Shown: positions 8,880 through 18,092, counted from the stretch's first letter. The stretch: DNA of 64,000 bases from Xanthomonas vasicola (GCF_000772705.2 NZ_JSBW02000041.1:62001-126000), one strand, 5' to 3'. The notes: generated by a model from the sequence alone, not told the origin. Made by a program: numbers and translations.

Positions 8880-9838
8880 GAGCGGATCCATTGAAGTGAG
8901 TTGCCGAACGGCCAGGAGTCGTCGGAGCGTGACACAGACACATACCGCGTGCCGTCGTAGCGCAGCACCTGGCGTTGGCGGCGCATGCGTTCGGCGTCGT
9001 CTGCATCCTTGACGGTGGTGGAGGTCACCAAGTTGGCAGTCGGTGCGATGTCGGCGTAGCCAGCGTGGACTGGTGTGTCCATCGCCAGTGTGAGCGTGCC
9101 GCGCTCGGTCACCACGCCTGTCGCGCCCCAGTCGCATGGCCCGCCTTTCACCCGCCGCCAGACACTCAGATCCCGCTGCAGCACCGGGCGCAAACGGCGC
9201 CCTTCGCGCACCAGCAAGGTCAGTGCGTCGTTGCTGTCGAAGTCCGGGCAACTGGCGCCGCGCGCAACGCTATGCGCCACAACGCCCACCGCGCGGACGC
9301 CCTTGGCCAGGTCATAGCGTGCGGTATCCAGGCGCAGACTGTCGGCGGCAAGCTCGAAGCCGGCGTCCTCGCCCATTTCCTGCGCGTACAACGCTACGAC
9401 CTGGTTAGTGCCGGCATTGAGCATCGCAACGCGCAATTCAAGGTTGCGCTCGCAAGCCTCGGTTGTGGCATCGTCAGCAACCGCAACCGCCGCGAGCCGT
9501 ATCGATGAGTCATATGGCCACGGCTTGCAGGTCTGCGCCACGACACGCTCGACCGGCACCGCCTTGGCGGCACCACCAGCTCCGCCGGAAGTCGTACCCG
9601 CTGCAACCGCCGCCACACTCTGCGTGTCACAGACAGGAGTGGCAACGGTTTGCGCAAACACCCGGGACGGCGCAAGCATGCCACTCACAGCGGCTAGCAA
9701 CACGTAGCGCGCCGTCGTGAGGTGAGTGCTGCCGGCGCGCAGGAACCGCAGTGTACGAGCGGTACATGCCGATTCCGAACACAGGCCGCGCCCGCCGGGC
9801 GGCTGCGCAGTAGTGTTGTTAGCTGCTCCTAGCGCCAT
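8876..9838 (-). CDS. Exported protein of unknown function; start overlaps a dispersed repeat
   Basis: I do not recognise this protein. The mature part (from about VATPVCDTQSV) contains five cysteines and is rich in charged residues and valine. A signal-like segment, RYVLLAAVSGMLAPSRVFA, precedes it, so it is probably periplasmic. The 5' end lies in a dispersed repeat (9689-9831), so the true start is uncertain. ATG 9838 would translate the whole repeat; GTG 9703 would give a short signal peptide without a basic N-terminus. Its stop overlaps the next gene's start by four bases (ATGA), so it is co-translated with the amidohydrolase. The function cannot be inferred beyond export. Confidence 0.7.
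   Translation of the reverse strand: MALGAANNTTAQPPGGRGLCSESACTARTLRFLRAGSTHLTTARYVLLAAVSGMLAPSRVFAQTVATPVCDTQSVAAVAAGTTSGGAGGAAKAVPVERVVAQTCKPWPYDSSIRLAAVAVADDATTEACERNLELRVAMLNAGTNQVVALYAQEMGEDAGFELAADSLRLDTARYDLAKGVRAVGVVAHSVARGASCPDFDSNDALTLLVREGRRLRPVLQRDLSVWRRVKGGPCDWGATGVVTERGTLTLAMDTPVHAGYADIAPTANLVTSTTVKDADDAERMRRQRQVLRYDGTRYVSVSRSDDSWPFGNSLQWIRS
9689..9831 (-). repeat. Dispersed inverted-repeat-bounded element, copy A
   Basis: One of three related segments of about 130-145 bp in the window (the others are near 35200-35336 and 49568-49711). Shared blocks, read on this strand, include CACTACTGCGCAGCCGCC, GGCGGGCGCGGCC, GGAATCGGCATGTACCGCTC, ACACTGCGGTTCCTGCGCGC and CTACGTGTTGCTAGCCGCT. 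Here the element covers the 5' end of the exported-protein gene and encodes the start of its signal segment (RYVLLAA). Confidence 0.75.
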
Positions 9839-9893
9839 CAGGACACTGGCATTGCGTACTGTTCGGCCGCACCGGCGTCCCAGGCGCATTGGC

Positions 9894-10460
9894 TTACTTG
9901 ACGCGCGCCGAGTATTCGCCCGAGCGGGTGTCGACCTTGATGATTTCGTCCTGGTTGACGAACAACGGCACGCGCACCACCGCGCCGGTTTCCAGCGTGG
10001 CCGGCTTGCCGCCACCGCCGGAGGTATCGCCGCGCACGCCCGGATCGGTCTCGGTGATCTTCAGTTCGACGAAATTCGGCGGCTGCACCCAGATCGGCGT
10101 GCCGTTCCACAACGTCACGATGCAGTCTTCTTCGCCCTTCAGCCACTTTTCGGCGCCGCCCATGCCGGCCTTGTCGGTCTGCACCTGCTCGAAGGTTTCC
10201 GGGTCCATGAAGTGCCAGTACTCGCCATCGCTGTAGAGGTAGCGCATGTCGGTATCGACCACGTCGGCCACTTCCACATCGTCGGTCGCCTTCATGGTCA
10301 TTTCGACCACGCGCCCGGACTTGATGAAGCGGTACTTCATGCGGGTGAAGGCCTGGCCCTTGCCCGGCTTGACGTATTCGGTCTCGGTGATGACCGCCGG
10401 CTCGTTGTTGACCAGGATCTTCATGCCGTTCTTGACGTCGTTCATGCCAACAGTGGCCAT
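9894..10460 (-). CDS. efp: Elongation factor P
   Basis: EF-P relieves ribosome stalling at consecutive prolines. The 188-residue protein starts [20 protein letters not shown] behind GAGGAG. The modified lysine is expected at K34 in KPGKGQAF, and the three beta-barrel domains have the usual length. Divergently placed epmB encodes the enzyme family that prepares beta-lysine for this residue. Together with the lysine at the loop tip, this indicates the beta-lysylated class rather than the arginine-rhamnosylated one. The partner ligase EpmA is not in this window. The 101 bases up to epmB must hold both promoters. Confidence 0.97.
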   Translation of the reverse strand: MATVGMNDVKNGMKILVNNEPAVITETEYVKPGKGQAFTRMKYRFIKSGRVVEMTMKATDDVEVADVVDTDMRYLYSDGEYWHFMDPETFEQVQTDKAGMGGAEKWLKGEEDCIVTLWNGTPIWVQPPNFVELKITETDPGVRGDTSGGGGKPATLETGAVVRVPLFVNQDEIIKVDTRSGEYSARVK

Positions 10461-10561
10461 GGTGCAGCTCCTCGATAAGACCACGACCCGCCACGCGGTG
10501 GCAGGTCGGATTAGAATGGGGCGCCCGCCACAACTGGCGGGCATTGGTTTTGTGACCGCAC

Positions 10562-11590
10562 ATGATAACCGCAGCCCCCCTCGCCTTACAGCCATCCCCG
10601 GCCCCTGCCCTGCAGCCCTCGCGCTGGCAGCAGCAGTGGCGCGACGCCGTGCGCGACCCGCGCGTGCTGCTGGAGCAGCTGGGCCTGGATGCGCAAGCCG
10701 CGGCGATCAGCGATGCCGCCGCCGCGCAGTTTCCGCTACGGGTGCCACGCGCGTTCGTGGCACGGATGCGCTATGGCGACCTGCACGACCCATTGCTGCG
10801 CCAGGTGCTGCCGCTGGATGCGGAAATGCAGCCGGTGCCGGGCTTCGGCCTGGACGCGGTGGGCGATGCCGCCGCCAAGACCGCCGCCGGGGTGATCCAG
10901 AAATACCGCGGCCGCGCCCTGTTGATCGCCACCGGTAGCTGCGCCGTGCATTGCCGCTACTGCTTCCGCCGCCACTTCCCGTATGCCGAAGAGACCGCTG
11001 CGCGTGATGGTTGGCGTGAGGCGGTGGCCGCAATCGCCGCCGACCCCGGCATCGATGAAGTGCTGCTCTCCGGCGGCGACCCGCTCTCGCTGGCGACGCC
11101 CAAGCTGGCCGAACTTACCGACGCCCTGGCGGCCATTCCGCATCTTAAACGCCTGCGCATCCACAGCCGACTGCCGATCGTGTTGCCCGAGCGCGTGGAT
11201 GCGCCACTACTGGCCTGGCTGCGCCAGCTGCCATGGCCGGTGGCGTTCGTGCTACACGCCAACCACGCCAATGAATTCGATCCTTCAGTGGACGCGGCCA
11301 TGCACGCGTTGCGCGACGCCGGCGCGCACTTGCTCAACCAGGCCGTGCTGTTGCGCGGGGTCAACGACAGCGTGGACGCGCTGGCGGCACTGAGCGAGCG
11401 CAGCTTCGCTGCCGGCGTGCTGCCCTATTACCTGCATCAGCTCGACCGGGTCGCCGGTGTGGCGCATTTCGAAGTGGACGATGCCCGCGCACGTGCCATG
11501 CATACCGAGCTGGCCACGCGCCTGTCGGGATATTTGGTGCCGCGACTGGTGCGCGAAATTCCCGGCGATACCGGCAAGCGGCCGCTGTAA
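10562..11590 (+). CDS. epmB: EF-P beta-lysylation protein EpmB (lysine 2,3-aminomutase family)
   Basis: A radical-SAM enzyme that converts alpha-lysine to (R)-beta-lysine for attachment to EF-P. The 342-residue protein has the radical SAM cluster [16 protein letters not shown] with Cys127, Cys131 and Cys134. It also has the lysine aminomutase segments [19 protein letters not shown] and [16 protein letters not shown], and the C-terminal [20 protein letters not shown], which carries the PLP-domain signature of the family. Its length matches EpmB rather than the longer clostridial KamA. It faces away from efp, its substrate's gene. Confidence 0.95.
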   Translation: MITAAPLALQPSPAPALQPSRWQQQWRDAVRDPRVLLEQLGLDAQAAAISDAAAAQFPLRVPRAFVARMRYGDLHDPLLRQVLPLDAEMQPVPGFGLDAVGDAAAKTAAGVIQKYRGRALLIATGSCAVHCRYCFRRHFPYAEETAARDGWREAVAAIAADPGIDEVLLSGGDPLSLATPKLAELTDALAAIPHLKRLRIHSRLPIVLPERVDAPLLAWLRQLPWPVAFVLHANHANEFDPSVDAAMHALRDAGAHLLNQAVLLRGVNDSVDALAALSERSFAAGVLPYYLHQLDRVAGVAHFEVDDARARAMHTELATRLSGYLVPRLVREIPGDTGKRPL

Positions 11591-11615
11591 CCATCCTTAC
11601 CTCAGCCAATCCGTT

Positions 11616-11682
11616 GTAGCAGCGCACCCGGGCGAGACGGGCGCTACCGGCAACGCCCGATCGCGCCCAGGTGCGCTCCTAC
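11616..11682. repeat. GTAG(C/G)AGCGC hairpin repeat, copy 1
   Basis: An inverted repeat in which GTAGCAGCGCACCCGGGCG is answered by CGCCCAGGTGCGCTCCTAC after a short spacer. Closely related units occur at 11747-11814 and 16646-16714. All lie between genes, so they look like REP-type palindromic units. Confidence 0.7.
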
Positions 11683-11746
11683 GCTGCTATCGGGCACTGC
11701 GCGAAGTCCCTGTTGATGATCGATGCAACAACCCAAACACGCTCTC

Positions 11747-11814
11747 GTAGGAGCGCACCCGGGCGCGATGAAGCCTTACCAATAAAGCCCGTTGCGCTCA
11801 GGTGCGCTCCGACC
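11747..11814. repeat. GTAGGAGCGC hairpin repeat, copy 2
   Basis: An inverted repeat: GTAGGAGCGCACCCGGGCGC at the left and CTCAGGTGCGCTCCGAC at the right, about 65 bases overall. It ends just past the stop codon of the GGDEF-EAL gene at 11819 and could form its transcript end. It stands about 65 bases from copy 1, making a paired arrangement. Confidence 0.7.
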
Positions 11815-11818
11815 GAAC

Positions 11819-13936
11819 TCACCCCGCCGCAATCAGCTTGACCATATCGGCAGAACTCAACGGTCGGCTGAACCAGTAACCCTGACCCAGATCGCAACCG
11901 CGCTCGCGCAGCAGATTGAATTGCGCCTCCTGCTCGATGCCTTCGGCAACGACGGTAATTCCCAACGAATGCGCCATGTTGATGATCGCGGTGGTCAGCG
12001 CCAGATCATCCGGGTCGCGCTGCAGGTCGGCGATGAAACTCTTGTCGATCTTGACCCCATCCACCGGCACCTGGCGCAGATGGCTCAGGCCGGAGAAGCC
12101 GGTACCGAAGTCGTCCAGCCATACCTTCACGCCGGTGCGGTGCAGTTGATCAAGCAAGCTGGCCGCCATCATTTCGTCGCCGATCACCGCGGTCTCGGTC
12201 AGTTCCAGGTGCAGGCGGGCGGCCGGAAGCCCGGACTCGGCCAGGCACTCGGCCACGGTATCGATCAGGTCGCCGCTGCGCAGTTGCCGCGGCGAGACGT
12301 TGACCGCAATAAACAGGCCCTCGCCCACCAGCGGCCACTGTGCCGCCTCCAGGCAGGCCGCACGCAGCACCTTCGGGCCGATCACTTCGATCAGCCCGCT
12401 CTGCTCGGCAATATCGATAAACGTAGACGGCGCAATCGTTCCAAGTGCCGGGTGCTGCCAGCGCAACAACACTTCCACGCCCACCAGCACGCGGTCGCGG
12501 GTGCGATAGATCGGCTGATAGACCAGGCGCAGTTCGTCGCGTTCCCAGGCACCGCGCAACTCGTGCTCCATGTGCACGCGGCGCTCGACGGCATGGTCGG
12601 CAGCGCGGCTGTAGAAACGGTGGCAATTCTTGCCGGCCACCTTGGCCTGGTACATCGCGATGTCGCCGTTCTTCAGCAGCGCGGAGGCATCGCGGGCATC
12701 GTCGGGGAACAGCGTGATGCCGATCGAGGTGCCCAGAAACACTTCGCGGCCTTGCACGTTCAACGGCCGGCTCAGCTCATTTACCAGACGCTCGGCCAAC
12801 TGCGCGGCCAGCAGGCTAACGTCGCCGCTCTGCAACAAGATCACGAACTCATCGCCACCGAAGCGCGCCAGAATCGCATCGTCGCCACCCAGCGCGGCAA
12901 CCGCACGGCCGATGCGGCTGGCGAACTGCAGCAAGGCTTCGTCACCGGCTTCGTGGCCAAGCGTGTCGTTGACGCGCTTGAAGTCGTCGATATCGGCGAA
13001 CAGCAAGGCCAGCTTGCTGCCGGTGCTGCGCGCGGTGTTGAGCAGGTGATCCAGCCCCTCGCGGAAGCCTAGCCGGTTGGTCAGCCCGGTCAGCGCGTCG
13101 GTGTAGGCCATGTGCCGCACTTCGCGGTCATGCCGCGCGATACTTTCGCTCATGCGCCCGAACGCGGAAATCAGCTCGCCGATCTCGTCGTTGCGCGGGT
13201 GCGGCGGCAGCTGCACTGCGTAATCACCACGTTCGATCTGCTTGGCCGCGGCCGCCAGCAGCCGCACCGGCGCCACCAGCGTGCGCTGCACGTAAATGGC
13301 AAGCAACACCCCCAGCCCGACCAATGAAGCCAGCAGCACCAGCAGCCAACCCAGATCACGCTTGCCGATGGCGTTGAGGTTCTGCACCAAGGTCAAATTG
13401 GCGCCGGACTCAATCTTGCGCACCCGCTCACGCGACATGCCCACCCGCACGCCACCGATGCGCTGGTCGCCGATCTTGATCGGCACCATCACATCCAACA
13501 CCTCTGGCGAGTACTGCAACACCATCGCCTGCGCCGCCAACGCCTTGGCCGCGAGCGGGTCGGTCATGGCCTGGCCGTAACGCTGCAAGGTCGGGGTGCC
13601 GTCGTGCACCAGCCGGCCATGGCGGTCGAACACCAGCACATAGCTCACCACATGCTGGCGCGAGGCATTGCGCACCAGCGCGCCCACCGCGCCCAGGTCC
13701 GAGTAATACAAGGGGTCGGCCAGCCCGGAGGCCAGCTCGGTCGCTAGCGTTTCGCCGCGCGTGCGCAGGCTACGGTCGAATAGCTCATGCAGGATCTGCG
13801 CGCTCAAGCCGCGCACCTCGCGCTGCATGGCGCTTTGCCGCTGCAACAGCGAGGCCAGGATCGCACCGACCAGCAGCAGCGTCAGCGCCATCACCACTAA
13901 GAAGCGTGCCTGCAAGCCGAAGCGCACCTGAGTCAT
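11819..13936 (-). CDS. Membrane sensor with HAMP, GGDEF and EAL domains (cyclic-di-GMP metabolism)
   Basis: A 705-residue inner-membrane protein. Transmembrane segments lie near residues 10-30 and 195-220, enclosing a periplasmic region of about 165 residues. A HAMP linker, a GGDEF domain with intact ARFGGDEFVILLQ and an EAL domain follow. EAL catalytic elements appear complete: VEVLLRWQHP, FIAVNVSPRQL, LHLELTET, LDDFGTGFS, VKIDKSF, VAEGIE and QGYWFSRPL. I do not see an RxxD inhibitory site before GGDEF. Its start overlaps the stop of the PhnD-like gene by four bases, so the binding protein probably feeds the periplasmic sensor region. Either synthesis or hydrolysis of c-di-GMP is possible; phosphodiesterase activity is the safer guess. 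Confidence 0.92.
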   Translation of the reverse strand: MTQVRFGLQARFLVVMALTLLLVGAILASLLQRQSAMQREVRGLSAQILHELFDRSLRTRGETLATELASGLADPLYYSDLGAVGALVRNASRQHVVSYVLVFDRHGRLVHDGTPTLQRYGQAMTDPLAAKALAAQAMVLQYSPEVLDVMVPIKIGDQRIGGVRVGMSRERVRKIESGANLTLVQNLNAIGKRDLGWLLVLLASLVGLGVLLAIYVQRTLVAPVRLLAAAAKQIERGDYAVQLPPHPRNDEIGELISAFGRMSESIARHDREVRHMAYTDALTGLTNRLGFREGLDHLLNTARSTGSKLALLFADIDDFKRVNDTLGHEAGDEALLQFASRIGRAVAALGGDDAILARFGGDEFVILLQSGDVSLLAAQLAERLVNELSRPLNVQGREVFLGTSIGITLFPDDARDASALLKNGDIAMYQAKVAGKNCHRFYSRAADHAVERRVHMEHELRGAWERDELRLVYQPIYRTRDRVLVGVEVLLRWQHPALGTIAPSTFIDIAEQSGLIEVIGPKVLRAACLEAAQWPLVGEGLFIAVNVSPRQLRSGDLIDTVAECLAESGLPAARLHLELTETAVIGDEMMAASLLDQLHRTGVKVWLDDFGTGFSGLSHLRQVPVDGVKIDKSFIADLQRDPDDLALTTAIINMAHSLGITVVAEGIEQEAQFNLLRERGCDLGQGYWFSRPLSSADMVKLIAAG

Positions 13937-14862
13937 TCCACGTGTTCCCTGACACGTTGCACACCCGCGCTCAACTCTTGCAGACGTCGGCGGCTGGTGG
14001 GATCCAGCGGACGGAACCCGGTGGTGTCGAAGAAACGTTTCAATGCAGGCGCAGCATTGGGATCGGAGGCGGCCTGCAGCAACACCATCCGCAAACGCTG
14101 TTCCACTGCCGGGTCCATCCCTGCGCGCACCATTTCAACCGCGCGCGGCACCGGCGCCGTGCGGTGCACGATGCGGAAGTCGCGCTTGAACACCGGCGGC
14201 ATATGGCGTTCGTCACCCCAATCCACGTTGCTGAGCGCGCCCACGTCTATCAGCCGGTTGTGCACGAACGCGGCAACATTGAATTGGGAACCGACCATCA
14301 GATAGCCGGCCGATCCGCGCGCCGGGGCGTCGTCCGCCGACAGCAGCACATCACACGCAATGCCGTTGCGCAGCAGTTCAAGCATCGGCAGCAGATAGCC
14401 ACTGGTGGACGAAGTGTTCTGCAATGCCAAGGTATGGCCACGCAACTGCGCAAGCGTCTGGATCGGACTGTCGCGGCGCACGAAGAACAGCGTGTGGAAG
14501 TCGCGCAGACCGCCACGTTCGGTCATCAACAAGGGATGCGCGCTGCCGCGCTGCTCCAGCAGCATCGCCGCACCGGGGGTTTCGCTGACCCAATCGACCC
14601 GGCCGCGCCGCAGGTAGCTGGACATCTGGCGCGCATCCGGCGCCATCAGGATCTCGCCCCGGCGGATGCCGACCTCGCGCATGCGCGGCACCACGTAATC
14701 GAGCAGGGGCTTGAGCTGTTCGTAATGGGTGGCAGGATCATCGCTGATCCGTCCAAGCACCAGGACCGAGGAAGGCGCTGCCGAAACCGTCGCGGCCAAG
14801 CCTGCCCCGGCGATTAGCCAGCAGGCAATCAGACACCATCGTAGACCGCGCAAAACGGACAC
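13933..14862 (-). CDS. PhnD-like periplasmic substrate-binding protein
   Basis: A 309-residue protein with a signal peptide (MSVLRGLRWCLIACWLIAGA onward to VSA), followed by a type 2 periplasmic binding fold of the phosphate/phosphonate (PhnD) group. Typical segments are YEQLKPLLDYVVPRMREVG, RGRVDWVSETPGAAMLLEQ and DFHTLFFVRRDSPIQTLAQL. RGHTLALQNTSSTSGYLLP is the usual ligand-loop region. No ABC permease or ATPase is adjacent. Instead the next gene, overlapping by ATGA, is a membrane GGDEF-EAL protein. A signalling role as ligand receptor is therefore more likely than uptake. The ligand is unknown. Confidence 0.87.
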   Translation of the reverse strand: MSVLRGLRWCLIACWLIAGAGLAATVSAAPSSVLVLGRISDDPATHYEQLKPLLDYVVPRMREVGIRRGEILMAPDARQMSSYLRRGRVDWVSETPGAAMLLEQRGSAHPLLMTERGGLRDFHTLFFVRRDSPIQTLAQLRGHTLALQNTSSTSGYLLPMLELLRNGIACDVLLSADDAPARGSAGYLMVGSQFNVAAFVHNRLIDVGALSNVDWGDERHMPPVFKRDFRIVHRTAPVPRAVEMVRAGMDPAVEQRLRMVLLQAASDPNAAPALKRFFDTTGFRPLDPTSRRRLQELSAGVQRVREHVE

Positions 14863-14913
14863 TCCCCTAGGGCCGCCGACAGCCTAGCCGAATCTTCGAA
14901 GATGTGACAGACG

Positions 14914-15678
14914 TCAGCTTCCTGCCTGCTTGGCAAGCATGGCCATGCGCTGCGCATCAGACAGGATGCCGCGGATCAGCCGCACCTCCTGTTCGGTCAT
15001 CTCCGCGCGCAGCAGGAGCCGCCGCAACTTGCGCATCGCCGACTCCGGCGCACGCCCCTTGTGGAAGTCGATCTCGTCCAGCGTGTCGCCCAGCTGGCCG
15101 AACATACCTTCCAACTGCGCGTGGCTGGCCGGGCCATCGCGCAAGCCGCTGGCCGCTGCCGGTGCTGGTTCTGCCTCGCCTGCTGCCAACTGCGCCAGGC
15201 GCACTTCATACGCCAGCACTTGCACTGCAGCGGCGAGATTGAGCGAACTGAACTGCGGGTCCGACGGTATGTGTACCGCGGCGTGGCAAAGCTGCAGCTC
15301 GTCGTTGGTCAGCCCGGTGCGTTCGCGGCCGAACACGAAGGCCACCTCGGCCGGCTCGCCCGCCTTGGCCAAGGCGCGTTGCGCACCTTCGTCGGGGAGA
15401 AGTTCTTCCAGCGCCACCCGGCGCGCGCGTGCGGTGCAGCCGATCACCAGCGTGCAGTCGGCCACCGCTTCGCCCAGCGTCGCAAAGATCGGCGCTTCGC
15501 CCAGAACGTCTTCGGCACCCGCCGAACGCCGGTAGGCGTCTTCATCGAGTGCACGCTCAGGTGCCACCAGCACTAGGCGCGAGACACCCATGGTCTTCAT
15601 CGCACGCGCGGCGGCGCCGATGTTGCCTGGATGCTGGGTACCGACAAGAACAAAACGGATGCGCTGACTGACGGACAT
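14914..15678 (-). CDS. trmJ: tRNA (cytidine/uridine-2'-O-)-methyltransferase TrmJ
   Basis: TrmJ methylates the ribose of nucleotide 32 in the anticodon loop of several tRNAs. The 254-residue SPOUT-family protein has the expected knot motifs: [19 protein letters not shown] at the N-terminus, [16 protein letters not shown] in the middle and [20 protein letters not shown] at the end of the domain. A helical C-terminal extension (about 175-254) is typical of TrmJ. It is divergent from suhB, the same arrangement seen in E. coli. The PhnD-like gene follows 51 bases downstream on the same strand and may be co-transcribed. Confidence 0.93.
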   Translation of the reverse strand: MSVSQRIRFVLVGTQHPGNIGAAARAMKTMGVSRLVLVAPERALDEDAYRRSAGAEDVLGEAPIFATLGEAVADCTLVIGCTARARRVALEELLPDEGAQRALAKAGEPAEVAFVFGRERTGLTNDELQLCHAAVHIPSDPQFSSLNLAAAVQVLAYEVRLAQLAAGEAEPAPAAASGLRDGPASHAQLEGMFGQLGDTLDEIDFHKGRAPESAMRKLRRLLLRAEMTEQEVRLIRGILSDAQRMAMLAKQAGS

Positions 15679-15795
15679 GAACGGAGATTGGAGAGCTGTT
15701 CGGCCGTAGATGGTAAACTGCGCGACCGGCCTTCGCGCCGGACCGCTCTTTTAACTTCGCCATTGTCCGATTCTGCCTTCACGGGAGCTTTAACC

Positions 15796-16629
15796 ATGCA
15801 GAAACCCGCCGTCACCGTCATGGTCAAAGCCGCCCGCCTCGCCGGCAATGTGCTGTTGCGCGGTATCAACAAGCTCGATGCGCTCAACGTGGTGCAGAAA
15901 GGCCGCATGGACTACGCCAGCGAAGTCGATGCCGATGCCGAGAAGGTCATCATCAAGGAACTCAAGCGCGGCTACCCCGAATACGCCGTGTTCGGCGAAG
16001 AAGGCGGCATGCAGGGTGGCAAGAGTGGCCGCTACACCTGGGTGATCGATCCGCTCGACGGCACCAGCAACTATCTGCGCGGCTTTCCGCATTACTGCGT
16101 GTCCATCGCGCTGGTGGAAAACGGCGAACCCACCGATGCGGTGATCTTCGACCCACTGCGCAATGAGCTATTCACCGCCAGCCGCGGTGCCGGCGCGGTG
16201 CTCAACGACCGCCGCATCCGCATTGCCGAGCGCAAGGATCTGGAAGGCGCGATGGTCCACACCGGCTTTCCGCCGCGCGAACGTGCGCGCGCCAGTGCGC
16301 AGCTCAAGTGCGTAGATGCGTTGTTGGTGCAGGCCGAAGACGTGCGCCGTACCGGCTCGGCGGCGCTGGATTTGGCCTATGTGGCCTGCGGCCGTGCCGA
16401 TGCCTATTTCGAAGCCGGCGTCAAAGCCTGGGACATCGCCGCTGGCGTGTTGCTGGTGCGCGAAGCCGGTGGCCGGGTCTGCGACTACAAGGGCGCCACC
16501 CCGCCGCGCATGGACAACATGGGCCCGGAGACGCAGCAGATCGTGGCCGGCAACATCAAGATCAGCGACGCGCTGCAGAAGGTCATCGTCAACACCGGCT
16601 ATGCGCGCGAGTTCGACGCCAAGTTCTGA
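15796..16629 (+). CDS. suhB: Inositol-1-monophosphatase SuhB
   Basis: SuhB hydrolyses inositol phosphates and in E. coli also joins rRNA antitermination complexes. The 277-residue protein starts at ATG 15796 behind GGGAG. It carries the family metal motifs: the acidic GEEGG, the core [20 protein letters not shown] and the C-terminal [19 protein letters not shown]. The length is usual for the family. A long upstream frame extension exists but has no family sequence. The gene ends 150 bases before the convergent superoxide dismutase gene, with a hairpin repeat and a strong terminator between. Confidence 0.95.
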   Translation: MQKPAVTVMVKAARLAGNVLLRGINKLDALNVVQKGRMDYASEVDADAEKVIIKELKRGYPEYAVFGEEGGMQGGKSGRYTWVIDPLDGTSNYLRGFPHYCVSIALVENGEPTDAVIFDPLRNELFTASRGAGAVLNDRRIRIAERKDLEGAMVHTGFPPRERARASAQLKCVDALLVQAEDVRRTGSAALDLAYVACGRADAYFEAGVKAWDIAAGVLLVREAGGRVCDYKGATPPRMDNMGPETQQIVAGNIKISDALQKVIVNTGYAREFDAKF

Positions 16630-16645
16630 TCGGTGTCCGGCAATC

Positions 16646-16714
16646 GTAGGAGCGCGCTGGCGCGCGCTGGAGCTTTCCTATCGAATGCCTCATTGCAACC
16701 AAGGTCGCTCCTAC
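16646..16714. repeat. GTAGGAGCGC hairpin repeat, copy 3
   Basis: GTAGGAGCGCGCTGGCGCGC at the left and AAGGTCGCTCCTAC at the right form the same palindromic type as the units at 11616 and 11747. It lies just after the suhB stop codon. Confidence 0.65.
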
Positions 16715-16730
16715 ATGCTGGATCGCAGAC

Positions 16731-16764
16731 GCAAGAAGGCCGGGATCTCTCCCGGCCTTCTTGC
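16731..16764. terminator. Bidirectional intrinsic terminator between suhB and superoxide dismutase
   Basis: A perfect 15-bp stem, GCAAGAAGGCCGGGA against TCCCGGCCTTCTTGC, with a 4-base loop. It stands between two convergent genes and can serve both. The A-rich and T-rich flanks of the stem are modest, but stem stability is high. Confidence 0.85.
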
Positions 16765-16785
16765 GTTACTGCATTAGCTCAGAAC

Positions 16786-17397
16786 TCAGGCGATCGCGGC
16801 GTGGTAGCGGCGCTCGACTTCTTCCCAGTTGACGGCGTTGTAGAACGCGCCGATGTATTCCGGGCGACGGTTCTGATACTTCAGGTAGTACGCGTGTTCC
16901 CACACGTCCAGGCCCAGGATTGGGGTGTTGCCTTCGAACAGCGGGCTGTCCTGGTTGGCAGTGCTTTCCACTACCAGCTTCTTGTCCGGGGTCACGCTCA
17001 ACCATGCCCAGCCCGAGCCGAAACGGCTCACGGCGGCCTTGGTGAAAGCTTCCTTGAACTTCTCGAAACCGCCGATGTCCTTGTCGATCGCCTTGGCGAC
17101 CTCGCCCTTGGGCTCGCCGCCGCCGTTGGGCGACAGCACGGTCCAGAACAGCGAATGGTTGGCGTGGCCACCACCGTTGTTGCGCACAGGGCCCTGCAGG
17201 TTTTCCGGCAGGCTCTTCAGCTTGGAGACAAGCTCGTCGATCGGCAGATCGGCGTACTCAGTCCCTTCCAGCGCCGCGTTGACGTTGTTGATGTAGGTCT
17301 GATGATGCTTGGTGTGATGGATTTCCATCGTCTGCGCATCGATGTTCGGTTCCAGCGCGTCGTAGGCGTAGGGCAACTGCGGAAGGGTGTAAGCCAT
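16786..17397 (-). CDS. sodM: Superoxide dismutase, probably manganese-dependent
   Basis: This enzyme converts superoxide to hydrogen peroxide and oxygen in the cytosol. The 203-residue protein shows the family start [16 protein letters not shown] and the metal ligands His27, His in [11 protein letters not shown], and Asp and His in [20 protein letters not shown]. The glycine-rich [11 protein letters not shown] together with Gln in [10 protein letters not shown] favours the manganese over the iron form. It is convergent with suhB and shares a terminator. No signal peptide is present. Confidence 0.95.
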   Translation of the reverse strand: MAYTLPQLPYAYDALEPNIDAQTMEIHHTKHHQTYINNVNAALEGTEYADLPIDELVSKLKSLPENLQGPVRNNGGGHANHSLFWTVLSPNGGGEPKGEVAKAIDKDIGGFEKFKEAFTKAAVSRFGSGWAWLSVTPDKKLVVESTANQDSPLFEGNTPILGLDVWEHAYYLKYQNRRPEYIGAFYNAVNWEEVERRYHAAIA

Positions 17398-17651
17398 GCG
17401 TATCTCCTGGACTTGCCGCCCGGCGAAGACCGGGCGTTGCGGGGTAGATGGTAAGGACGGCGGCAGCGCTTACCAAGGGTGTTGGCAGGGAAACTTCATC
17501 CCATCGCATGCCGCGCGTCGTTCGCTGCACACCTTGCACCATGCCCCGGTTACTTGGGCGTGAACCGCACCGGCGCTTGGCCGCGTTCAAAGTCGACACA
17601 GTCGCGCATCGGCATACTTGCTCTGCCGCACCCAGTTTTCGGACCGTCTTC

Positions 17652-18092
17652 ATGCGTAAGCCCGCTTTGCTGATCGTTGCCATCGTGCTGCTCGTTGCCG
17701 GTTTATGGGGCACGCGCGCGATGCAGACGCCCAAGCCGCAGTTCGCACCACAACTCAATGCACCGATCGCCGCGACCGCACCGACGCGCGAGGTGCCGCG
17801 TCTGCCCGCCTTTCTGCCGACCGAGGCGATGGCCACGATCGTGCTGATCCAGCGCGGCGGACCGTTTCCGCATCCACAGGACGGCAGTGTGTTCGGCAAC
17901 CGCGAGCATCGCCTGCCCGAGCGCCCGCGCGGTTATTACCGCGAATACACAGTGGATACGCCCGGCAGCCCGGACCGCGGCGCGCGGCGCATCGTCACCG
18001 GCGGTAACCCACCCGAAGCGTGGTACTACAGCGACGATCACTACCAGAGCTTCAAAGCCTTCGACGGCCCGACTTCGGACCAGGCACCATGA
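17652..18092 (+). CDS. Exported guanyl-specific ribonuclease (barnase/RNase Sa family)
   Basis: A 146-residue protein. Residues 1-20 (MRKPALLIVAIVLLVAGLW) form a signal or membrane anchor, followed by a proline/alanine spacer and a microbial RNase domain from about residue 55. The catalytic triad of the family is visible: Glu in YREYTVDTPG, Arg in RGARRIVTGG and His in YSDDHYQSFKAF. QRGGPFPHPQDGSVFGNRE is the usual core. The enzyme would cut RNA after guanosine outside the cytoplasm. The next gene is a barstar-type inhibitor whose ATG overlaps this stop as ATGA, so product and antidote are coupled. Confidence 0.92.
   Translation: MRKPALLIVAIVLLVAGLWGTRAMQTPKPQFAPQLNAPIAATAPTREVPRLPAFLPTEAMATIVLIQRGGPFPHPQDGSVFGNREHRLPERPRGYYREYTVDTPGSPDRGARRIVTGGNPPEAWYYSDDHYQSFKAFDGPTSDQAP

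Noticed and set aside
11792-13072. Plus-strand frame of 426 codons opposite the GGDEF-EAL gene
   Set aside because: The minus-strand protein has all catalytic motifs of GGDEF and EAL domains; the opposite frame has none and no plausible start site.
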